NCBI GenBank assembly: GCA_003561825.1
Contig: PWVO01000196.1
Location: 1 to 12,949 of the forward strand
Origin: Candidatus Woesearchaeota archaeon
GTDB taxonomy: Archaea; Nanobdellota; Nanobdellia; Woesearchaeales; CG1-02-33-12
Length of the DNA stretch: 12,949 nucleotides
Direction: 5' to 3'
Shown here: one piece after another, positions 6,847 to 12,366 of the stretch
Layout: every line of letters begins with the position of its first letter
Numbering within the stretch: the stretch's first letter is position 1
Notes under the pieces: model-generated
Told to the model about the DNA's origin: nothing
What the model saw: only the letters and a program-made list of their open reading frames with translations
Databases searched by the model: none
Made by a program: the position numbers and the translations under genes

Positions 6847-7896
6847 ATGGCGGCCCTAAAAGAAATCTCTATTGAAATAACCAACAAATGCAGCCTTAAA
6901 TGCATCCATTGTTCCTCAGAATCAGGCAATGAATTTAATAATGAATTGTCTTTAAATGAGATTCTTTCAATTATTGAACAAACTAAATCACTTGGAGGCC
7001 ATATCCTTACATTGTCTGGGGGAGAGCCTCTTTTAAGGCCTGATTTATTTGAGATTATAAACCACGCAAAAACCAGAAATTTTGAAATAAGATTGCAAAC
7101 TTCAGGCGCATACAAGACAGAAACAGGATTTGCACCAATATCTGAATCTCATCTGAATTTATTCTTGCAAAACATAAATCCTAATGATAAATTAGTTTAT
7201 ACTGTTCTAGGGTTACAATCAACACATGACCGTATAACTTTGATTGATGGCTCTTATGATTTAGTTATAGAGAGCATTAGAAGAACCAAAGCCAAAGAAA
7301 TAAATGTTGAAGTGCATACAATCCCTAATGCCCTTAATTATAAAGAAATATCTCAATTAGCAGGAATTTTAGACGCAGAAAAAGTGGATAGTCTGCACTT
7401 ACTCCGCCTTGTTTCTCAGGGAAGATGTAAAAACCGAGAAGATTTAGAACTTAGCAAAGAACAATTCCAGGAGCTTCAGGAAGAGCTTATTGAACTTCCT
7501 AAAAAAAATTCGGGAGTGAAATTAAAATTAGGGCATAATATTGACAGGCGATATTGGTCTGATGATTCATATCCTGCAGCACATTGCCAGATAGGAGAAG
7601 ATAAAATGCTTATCAGAGCAAACGGCGATGTCACTTATTGTGCTGCAATAAAATACGATAGTTTTGGAAATATTAGGAATCATTCATTGTCTTATTTTTG
7701 GAATGAGCATCCTTTTGTGAAAGAGGCAAGATTATTTCTAGATTCTGGCTTTCACAAAGCAGAGGGAAAATGCAGATCATGCGACATACTGGATGACTGC
7801 CGAAGTGGGTGTATTGCCCAAAGATTATACCATCATAAAGAACTAAAAAGAGGTCCGGATCCATTATGCTACCGAAGACCAAAAAGTCATAGCTAA
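6847..7896 (+). CDS. Radical SAM/SPASM domain enzyme
   Basis: The 349-residue enzyme starts at once with the radical SAM cluster motif C15-x3-C19-x2-C22 (NKCSLKCIHC), followed by the SAM-binding LSGGEPLLRPD (57-66). The C-terminus is a complete seven-cysteine SPASM domain that would hold two auxiliary 4Fe-4S clusters: C247, C265, then C309-x2-C312-x5-C318-x3-C322 and C341. SPASM enzymes mature ribosomal peptides (PqqE, AlbA types), act as sulfatase activators, or take part in heme pathways (AhbD/NirJ types). None of these can be assigned here, and I found no short precursor-peptide gene beside it. Asparagine codons are 16 AAT to 5 AAC and the plus strand has no A+C excess, unlike the preceding queH, suggesting separate acquisition. 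It is transcribed from its own TATA box. Confidence 0.85.
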   Translation: MAALKEISIEITNKCSLKCIHCSSESGNEFNNELSLNEILSIIEQTKSLGGHILTLSGGEPLLRPDLFEIINHAKTRNFEIRLQTSGAYKTETGFAPISESHLNLFLQNINPNDKLVYTVLGLQSTHDRITLIDGSYDLVIESIRRTKAKEINVEVHTIPNALNYKEISQLAGILDAEKVDSLHLLRLVSQGRCKNREDLELSKEQFQELQEELIELPKKNSGVKLKLGHNIDRRYWSDDSYPAAHCQIGEDKMLIRANGDVTYCAAIKYDSFGNIRNHSLSYFWNEHPFVKEARLFLDSGFHKAEGKCRSCDILDDCRSGCIAQRLYHHKELKRGPDPLCYRRPKSHS

Positions 7897-7941
7897 TATT
7901 CCACATTACCAAAACATTTAATCAATGAAATCTCAAAAGAC

Positions 7942-7953
7942 AAATTTTAAATA
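7942..7953 (+). promoter_or_regulatory. TATA box of the MazG-like gene
   Basis: AAATTTTAAATA is centred about 27 nt before ATG 7975, giving a leaderless start. The ATG at 7967 opens only a six-codon frame, so 7975 is the start. Confidence 0.5.
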
Positions 7954-7974
7954 CTAATCAACTATTATGGAAAT

Positions 7975-8301
7975 ATGGACAACATAAGCCTAAAACAACT
8001 TAAGGATTTAATCATGCTTCAGGCAAAAGAGAAAGGTTTTGGCACAAAGCCAGAAGATATTAATGTTGCTGAAAAAATTGCATTAATCCACTCTGAAATT
8101 TCAGAAGCTTTTGAAGCATATCGCCATAAAAACATTGACGGCAAAGATGGTTTTAAGGAAGAATTAGGAGATGCAATCCAGAGAATCCTACACCTTTGCG
8201 GCATATTTGATATTGATGTTGAAAAGGAGATTCTAAAAAAAATAAATAACAACAAAGACAGAAAATGGAACTGGGACAAAATGAATGAATCTCATTCTTA
8301 G
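7975..8301 (+). CDS. MazG-like nucleotide pyrophosphohydrolase
   Basis: The 108-residue all-alpha protein has the MazG/dUTPase-2 superfamily layout. It has a first metal-binding helix EKIALIHSEISEAFEAYR with an ExxExxE pattern (E41, E44, E47), and a second helix KEELGDAIQRILHL supplying E63 and D66. It ends with a KKINNNKDRKW segment like that of short MazG-like proteins. Members hydrolyse non-canonical or excess (d)NTPs to the monophosphate and pyrophosphate, using Mg2+. The exact nucleotide cannot be read from sequence. It follows the SPASM gene by 78 bp with its own TATA box, so the two need not be one operon. Confidence 0.8.
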   Translation: MDNISLKQLKDLIMLQAKEKGFGTKPEDINVAEKIALIHSEISEAFEAYRHKNIDGKDGFKEELGDAIQRILHLCGIFDIDVEKEILKKINNNKDRKWNWDKMNESHS

Positions 8302-8330
8302 GTAAAATTCCATTGTAAGTTGCAAACAAT

Positions 8331-8419
8331 AATCATCCCTCAACAACCATAGCATCCCCTAAGCTGTAAAACCTGTACTTTTTCTCAATGGCCTCCCTGT
8401 AAGCCCTCAAAACCCTCTC
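8331..8419. repeat. Left copy of an 89-nt direct repeat (queA 3' end)
   Basis: This block matches 9327-9415 at 84 of 89 positions with no gaps, at a constant offset of 996 nt. The match stops abruptly at both ends. The two copies bracket the Bro-N gene. Confidence 0.9.
8333..8419 (-). pseudogene. queA: Detached 3' end of queA (28 codons plus stop)
   Basis: Read on the minus strand, this fragment encodes ERVLRAYREAIEKKYRFYSL then GDAMVVEG and a TGA stop. It is homologous to residues 300-327 of the intact queA product at 9329. Relative to the intact copy it has two silent changes and two replacements (Lys to Arg, and final Arg to Gly). The stop codon is in register, so it was once a functional gene end. 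Upstream of it, on the minus strand, the Bro-N stop codon lies 9 nt away. The fragment has no start of its own and would only form the 3' tail of the Bro-N transcript. It is best explained as the displaced end of queA after an insertion. Confidence 0.85.
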
Positions 8420-8428
8420 ATTTCCGGA

Positions 8429-9265
8429 TTATTTCAATCTCCCTTTATCTTTGAATTGAATCTCTTTTGCGTTTTTAGGGCTGACAACACTTTTCCCTAA
8501 TCTCTTTTCTATTCTTTTTCTTGCAACACCTGCTGTTTTTCCTCCTTCTTTTGCGATTTCCTTGCTCTTTTCAAAGCTTTCAGGATTCTCTTTTTCTGAT
8601 ATCTCTTTGGTTGTTGCTTCTGCAAGCATATTAAGAACAAGCTCTAAATTAGTCATATTGTCCCTTAAATTTTCCTTTTTTAGTCTTTTAAAAATCCTGT
8701 AATCTTTAACAAATTTGCCAGACCATGCTTTTGTGATTTCGTCAGTTAATATTGCAAAATCTTCTTGCTTTTCAATCCCAACCCTATTCCATTCATCAGT
8801 TAATTGCTTTCTTATTTCTATTGTTTTTAGCCTTTGGTTAATCCAGTCTTTAGAATACCCTTTTTTAAGATATGTTTGAAGGGCTCTGTCAATACCAAGC
8901 TCAGGATCATGCGTTTCATCGATTCTTTCTCTACCAACCTTAGCGAGCCACATCTTAAATGGCTCTGCTTTTTTTGAAGGAATAGATTGGATTAGTCTCA
9001 ATAATTGCTCAGTGTCAGCAACATCTGTTTTGTAATATTTACCATCAGAGGAGACCATTTTCAGTTGGTTACAATTTGTAACCGACTCATTTCCTTCTTC
9101 TTTAAGCCTGTGTTTTAAGACTTTCCAGTAATTCCTTGCTTCTTGGTGACCATTGTCCGTAAGAACAGCTATGACATCAACTATTGAAAAAAACCATTTT
9201 TCCTGGTTATCATCCCACTTCACCCGAATTTTCTTATTTTCAAATAATTTTACTGACTTTTCCAT
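8429..9265 (-). CDS. Bro-N domain protein (phage antirepressor-like)
   Basis: The 278-residue protein opens with a Bro-N (BRO family N-terminal) domain, about residues 1-115: WFFSIVDVIAVLTD (24-37), YWKVLKHRLKEEG (46-58), VADTEQLLRLIQSIPS (82-97) and FKMWLAKVGRERI (103-115). The lysine-rich C-terminal part ends KEGGKTAGVARKRIEKRLGK, resembling the tail of DinD/antirepressor-type proteins. Bro-N domains bind DNA and are common in viruses, prophages and other mobile DNA (COG3617). The gene has its own TATA box and a leaderless ATG. It lies between two copies of the queA 3' end and lacks the A+C strand skew of queA, so it looks inserted. No integrase or transposase accompanies it in this window. 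Confidence 0.8.
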   Translation of the reverse strand: MEKSVKLFENKKIRVKWDDNQEKWFFSIVDVIAVLTDNGHQEARNYWKVLKHRLKEEGNESVTNCNQLKMVSSDGKYYKTDVADTEQLLRLIQSIPSKKAEPFKMWLAKVGRERIDETHDPELGIDRALQTYLKKGYSKDWINQRLKTIEIRKQLTDEWNRVGIEKQEDFAILTDEITKAWSGKFVKDYRIFKRLKKENLRDNMTNLELVLNMLAEATTKEISEKENPESFEKSKEIAKEGGKTAGVARKRIEKRLGKSVVSPKNAKEIQFKDKGRLK

Positions 9266-9290
9266 TTTTTATAGTAAATAATTCTTTAAT

Positions 9291-9298
9291 TTAAATAT
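9291..9298 (-). promoter_or_regulatory. TATA box of the Bro-N gene
   Basis: On the minus strand ATATTTAA is centred about 29 nt upstream of ATG 9265, giving a leaderless transcript. Eleven nt further upstream lies an ACTGGACAT motif shared with the DUF763 promoter. Confidence 0.55.
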
Positions 9299-9309
9299 TT
9301 GACGCACAC

Positions 9310-9323
9310 ATGTCCAGTGGTCC
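9310..9323 (-). promoter_or_regulatory. GGACCACTGGACAT motif upstream of the Bro-N promoter
   Basis: On the minus strand this 14-mer differs only by one inserted C from GGACACTGGACAT at 11203-11215. In both places ACTGGACAT ends exactly 11 nt before an ATATTTAA box. It is a candidate shared operator, or sequence left at an insertion junction, since the queA repeat begins 3 nt away. Confidence 0.35.
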
Positions 9324-9326
9324 TTA

Positions 9327-9415
9327 AATCACCTCTCAACAACCATAGCATCCCCTAAGCTGTAAAACCTGTACTTCTTCTCAATGGCCTCCTTGTAAGC
9401 CCTTAAAACCCTCTC
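9327..9415. repeat. Right copy of the 89-nt direct repeat, inside intact queA
   Basis: This copy covers the last 28 codons and stop codon of the complete queA gene. It differs from 8331-8419 at five positions. Confidence 0.9.
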
Positions 9416-10312
9416 GCGGCCAGCAAAAGCGCACACCATCAGCATCAAAGTAGACTTAGGCAGATGAAAATTAGTCACAAGCACATCACACCCAGACTTA
9501 AACTCATAAGGCGGATAAATAAAAAGCTCAGAAAAGCCCTGGCCAGAAACAACCTTATCATCTCTGCAAGAAGACTCAAGAGCCTTAAGCACAGTAGTGC
9601 CTACAGCAACAAGCCTTCCTTTCCTCTCATTAATAGCCCTTGCAGCATCCTCAGAAACAGAGAAAAACTCAGGCTCCATAACATAATTCTCAACACCATA
9701 ATCAATGCTCTTAAAAGTCCCATAACTAACATGCAGAGTAACATAAGCAACCTTAACCCCCTTGGCCTCAATCTTTTTAATAAGCCTCTTAGTAAAATGA
9801 AGCCCTGCAGTAGGCGCAGCAAGAGAACCTTCCTTGTCAGCATAAACAGTCTGGTATTCATTTCCAAGCCTTCTCTTAATATAAGGCGGCCCAGGAAGAA
9901 AAGCCTTCTTTAGAATCCCCTTGCTGCTCAGCCTTATCACAAAAGACTCTCCGCTCCTGCCAACAATCTCCCCGGAGCCATGCTCAAAAAAAATCCTTGT
10001 TCCCTTCCTTGGCCTCCTGCACTTAATCTTGCATTCCCACTCAAGCCCACTAACCTTTTTTTCAAGAACAACCTCAGCCTCAGCCCCAGACTCTTTTTTT
10101 CCTGCAATCTTAGCCTTTGAAACCTTAGTTGAATTAAGAACAAGAACATCCCCTCTCTTAAGAAACCCGGCAATATCACTAAACCTGCAATGCTCTATAC
10201 AACCTCCCATAACAGCCATAAGCCTTGCACTGTCCCTAGGCCGAGCAGCCTTCTGCGCAATAAGCTCCTCAGGAAGCTCATAGCTGTAATCATCAAGATT
10301 AATCTCTGCCAT
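9329..10312 (-). CDS. queA: S-adenosylmethionine:tRNA ribosyltransferase-isomerase QueA
   Basis: QueA transfers and isomerises the ribosyl group of SAM onto preQ1 in tRNA, forming epoxyqueuosine, the substrate of QueH. The 327-residue protein keeps the family landmarks: YELPEELIAQKAARPRDSAR (11-30), DVLVLNSTKVSKAKI (55-69), APTAGLHFT (166-174), VAVGTTVLKALES (235-247), TNFHLPKSTLMLMVCAFAG (280-298) and YRFYSLGDAM. It deviates in YPPY where most QueA proteins have PGY, and in HVSYGTF where HVGxGTF is usual, so it is a divergent member. The start is ATG 10312, with a TATA-like box 28 nt upstream; the in-frame TTG at 10324 would add four residues. Its last 28 codons are duplicated at 8333-8419 beyond the Bro-N gene. 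The A+C-rich plus strand (the non-coding strand here) matches the fusion/queH block. Confidence 0.93.
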   Translation of the reverse strand: MAEINLDDYSYELPEELIAQKAARPRDSARLMAVMGGCIEHCRFSDIAGFLKRGDVLVLNSTKVSKAKIAGKKESGAEAEVVLEKKVSGLEWECKIKCRRPRKGTRIFFEHGSGEIVGRSGESFVIRLSSKGILKKAFLPGPPYIKRRLGNEYQTVYADKEGSLAAPTAGLHFTKRLIKKIEAKGVKVAYVTLHVSYGTFKSIDYGVENYVMEPEFFSVSEDAARAINERKGRLVAVGTTVLKALESSCRDDKVVSGQGFSELFIYPPYEFKSGCDVLVTNFHLPKSTLMLMVCAFAGRERVLRAYKEAIEKKYRFYSLGDAMVVER

Positions 10313-10335
10313 AAAAACCCTCAAAATACCACTTT

Positions 10336-10344
10336 TTTAATAAA
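10336..10344 (-). promoter_or_regulatory. TATA-like box of queA
   Basis: On the minus strand TTTATTAAA is centred 28 nt upstream of ATG 10312, which favours that ATG as a leaderless start. Confidence 0.45.
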
Positions 10345-10424
10345 CTTTCCAATTTCTTATTAAGCATTTTGTGTTTTTGCAAACTTGCCCAATCGCCTAT
10401 TTTTACAGACTTATTTCAGAAAGA

Positions 10425-10433
10425 TATTTAAAC
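10425..10433 (+). promoter_or_regulatory. TATA box of the secreted-protein gene
   Basis: ATATTTAAA is centred about 29 nt before ATG 10458, supporting that start over the upstream in-frame TTG at 10371. Confidence 0.55.
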
Positions 10434-10457
10434 TTCAAATCTTTTTTAAACTTAATT

Positions 10458-11141
10458 ATGAAAAAGATTATTATTTCATTAATCCTTTTCTCTTTGATTT
10501 TTATACCTTTTGCATATGCATGCCTACCATTTCTTAATTACCGAAGTAGAACATTTTTTGTGTTTACTGAAATCCAGAATGAAGAAGCTAGGGATAAATA
10601 TTTTTATGATGGCACACTTTATACCTCTGAGGAGATGCGGGACAAAATTTCTTCTCAAGAAGAAAAATTATCAGAGCATGATTTTTATGAAGTAGGTTTT
10701 TTTGGAGGAGATTATTTCGCCATTTCATGTTCTATTGGCAATAAGACAGATTGCAGAAATAAGCTTTATAATTCCTTGATAGAATTAAATGACAGCAAAA
10801 TTATTTATGTTTCAGAAGATGATGTAAATGAGATATTGGATGTTGCAAAATTTAATCACATTACAATGAAAGTTCCTTATTATAAGATTGGCAATTATGA
10901 ATCAAAGGAAAAGATATGGATAAGCTATTATGACTCTGGCTGCTATTCACCTAGAGACGTAGAGGTCCCATCTCTTATAATCTCCGGTGAGATATATTTA
11001 ATTAGGGCTAATATATTAGGATTAATCACATTAATTATTTTAATTTTATCATTCATTATTATTTCTTTTATTATCATTAAAAATAAAAAAAGTATTCAAT
11101 TAAAAAAATCTAAAACTAAAAAAAAGAAAAAGACTAATTAA
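10458..11141 (+). CDS. Signal-peptide protein with C-terminal membrane anchor, function unknown
   Basis: From ATG 10458 the protein has 227 residues. Residues 1-20 form a signal peptide (MKK then IIISLILFSLIFIPFAYA) with Cys22 just after a likely AYA cleavage site. The middle ~160 residues are predicted extracellular, with scattered cysteines (SCSIGNKTDC, SGCYSP) that could form disulfides. A single membrane helix at about 184-207 is followed by a 20-residue tail, about half of it lysine, that would face the cytoplasm. No family is recognised. The gene is very T-rich, with little C, between the A+C-skewed queA and DUF763 genes, so it is probably acquired. It has its own promoter and terminator, making it a stand-alone unit. 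The in-frame extension to 10371 lies upstream of the promoter and is not used. Confidence 0.7.
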   Translation: MKKIIISLILFSLIFIPFAYACLPFLNYRSRTFFVFTEIQNEEARDKYFYDGTLYTSEEMRDKISSQEEKLSEHDFYEVGFFGGDYFAISCSIGNKTDCRNKLYNSLIELNDSKIIYVSEDDVNEILDVAKFNHITMKVPYYKIGNYESKEKIWISYYDSGCYSPRDVEVPSLIISGEIYLIRANILGLITLIILILSFIIISFIIIKNKKSIQLKKSKTKKKKKTN

Positions 11142-11157
11142 AACAACTTTTTTTTTG

Positions 11158-11188
11158 AAAAATACTTCTTCTGTATTTTTTTTCTTTT
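11158..11188 (+). terminator. Hairpin plus T-tract terminator
   Basis: AAAAATAC (11158-11165) and GTATTTTT (11173-11180) form a perfect 8-bp stem with loop TTCTTCT. It runs directly into a T-rich tract (eight T at 11176-11183, then C and four T). A second run of nine T (11148-11156) precedes it. Oligo-T tracts terminate archaeal RNA polymerase; the stem is A/T-rich and may be secondary. Confidence 0.55.
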
Positions 11189-11202
11189 AAATTAAACCCA
11201 CA

Positions 11203-11215
11203 GGACACTGGACAT
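11203..11215 (+). promoter_or_regulatory. GGACACTGGACAT motif upstream of the DUF763 promoter
   Basis: This near copy of the Bro-N upstream motif (9310-9323, minus) ends 11 nt before the DUF763 TATA box, the same spacing as at Bro-N. It also contains an internal GGACA repeat. Confidence 0.35.
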
Positions 11216-11226
11216 CTGCAGATAAG

Positions 11227-11234
11227 ATATTTAA
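11227..11234 (+). promoter_or_regulatory. TATA box of the DUF763 gene
   Basis: ATATTTAA is centred about 28 nt before ATG 11258, predicting a leaderless transcript. Confidence 0.55.
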
Positions 11235-11257
11235 TCTAATGCCCAAAAATAAAATAC

Positions 11258-12364
11258 ATGAAAAAAACAGGCACAGCAAACCTCCCACTGCACACAGGCA
11301 AAGCACCAAAATGGCTCTTCTCCAGAATGGTAAGGCTATCATCAGCAATAACACACGCAATAGCACTTGAATACAGCCAGAAAGAAATACTCAGAAGGCT
11401 CTCAAACCCATACTGGTTCCAGTCACTGAGCTGCGTAATAGGCTATGACTGGCATTCAAGCGGCACAACAACAGTAACATGCGGGGCACTAAAGCAAGCC
11501 CTAAGCACCAGCAACCTTGGGATATTTGCAGCAGGAGGAAAAGGAAAGACATCAAGAAAAACACTCTCAGAAATAAAATCATTGGCAGGCGCATCATCAA
11601 TAAGCACAGCCAGAACAGAATCACTCCAGTATGCAAGCAGAATGTCAGCAAAAGTAGACTCAGCAGTAGTCCAGGACACCTACAGCCTTTACCATCACTG
11701 CTTTTTCTTCTCAGAAAAAGGCCACTGGGCAGTTGTCCAGCAGGGGATGAACCCAGATTCAAAATACGCAAGAAGATACCACTGGCTTTCAGAAAACATA
11801 GACAGCTTTGTTGAAGAGCCGCACAGCGCTATCTGCAGCACCAAAAAACAAAAAGCAGTGCTTGACATGTCCTCATTAAAAAACAAAGACACAAGAAAAC
11901 TCTCATTGGACATAATAAAAGACAACCCAAAGCACCTGCAGAAATACCTTCGCCAGAGCCCGCAGACAACCCTTCAAAGCTTCACCACAACTCAATTTAC
12001 AATGATGCCAAGGCATGAAATAACAGACATGCATGCAATAAACCTGAAAACACTTCAGCAGGCCTATGAAATACACCCAAAAACATACGAAGAGCTTGTA
12101 TCAATAAGAGGCATAGGCCCAAAAGCAATAAGAAGCCTTGCTCTTATCTCAGAAATAATATACGGCTCGCCAATAAGCTGGCAAGACCCCGCCAAATACT
12201 CATTTGCCCACGGAGGCAAAGACAGCATACCATATCCAGTTGACAAAACCCTAATGGACTTCTCATCAGGCATAATAGAAAACGCAATCTCAGAAGCAAA
12301 AATCCACCCAAATGAAAAATCAAGAGCAATCCTAAAACTCAAGCAGCTTTCATCTGTTTTCTAG
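11258..12364 (+). CDS. DUF763 family protein with a helix-hairpin-helix
   Basis: The 368-residue protein belongs to DUF763 (COG1415), found in archaea and some bacteria. Conserved segments are TGTANLPLHTGKAPKWLFSR (4-23), CVIGYDWHSSGTTTVTCGALK (59-79, split here by the signature GYDWHSSGTT), HHCFFFSEKGHWAVVQQGMN and AHGGKDSIPYPVD (317-329). Residues about 277-301 (YEELVSIRGIGPKAIRSLAL) form a helix-hairpin-helix like those of EndoIII-type DNA glycosylases, which suggests nucleic-acid binding; the catalytic activity is unknown. Nine of ten asparagine codons are AAC, in line with the A+C-skewed backbone. Its stop lies 2 nt from the stop of the convergent membrane winged-helix gene. Confidence 0.9.
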   Translation: MKKTGTANLPLHTGKAPKWLFSRMVRLSSAITHAIALEYSQKEILRRLSNPYWFQSLSCVIGYDWHSSGTTTVTCGALKQALSTSNLGIFAAGGKGKTSRKTLSEIKSLAGASSISTARTESLQYASRMSAKVDSAVVQDTYSLYHHCFFFSEKGHWAVVQQGMNPDSKYARRYHWLSENIDSFVEEPHSAICSTKKQKAVLDMSSLKNKDTRKLSLDIIKDNPKHLQKYLRQSPQTTLQSFTTTQFTMMPRHEITDMHAINLKTLQQAYEIHPKTYEELVSIRGIGPKAIRSLALISEIIYGSPISWQDPAKYSFAHGGKDSIPYPVDKTLMDFSSGIIENAISEAKIHPNEKSRAILKLKQLSSVF

Positions 12365-12366
12365 AT

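Noticed and set aside
8429..9265. Classical insertion sequence at the Bro-N locus
   Set aside because: There is no transposase and no terminal inverted repeats, and the flanking repeat is 89 nt of host gene rather than a short target duplication.
9464..10283. Long plus-strand open frames across queA (9464-9913, 9921-10283)
   Set aside because: They are antisense shadows of a well-supported queA gene, kept open by its T/G-rich coding strand.
10371..10457. Upstream in-frame extension of the secreted-protein gene
   Set aside because: It includes the TATA box region and would bury a textbook signal peptide 29 residues inside the protein.
11020..11141. C-terminal sorting signal (exosortase/archaeosortase type) in the secreted protein
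   Set aside because: It has a helix and a basic tail but no PEP or PGF-like motif before the helix, and the tail is longer than usual.
11391..11925. Overlapping frames on both strands within the DUF763 gene
   Set aside because: They lie in other frames of a full-length conserved gene and show no family features.
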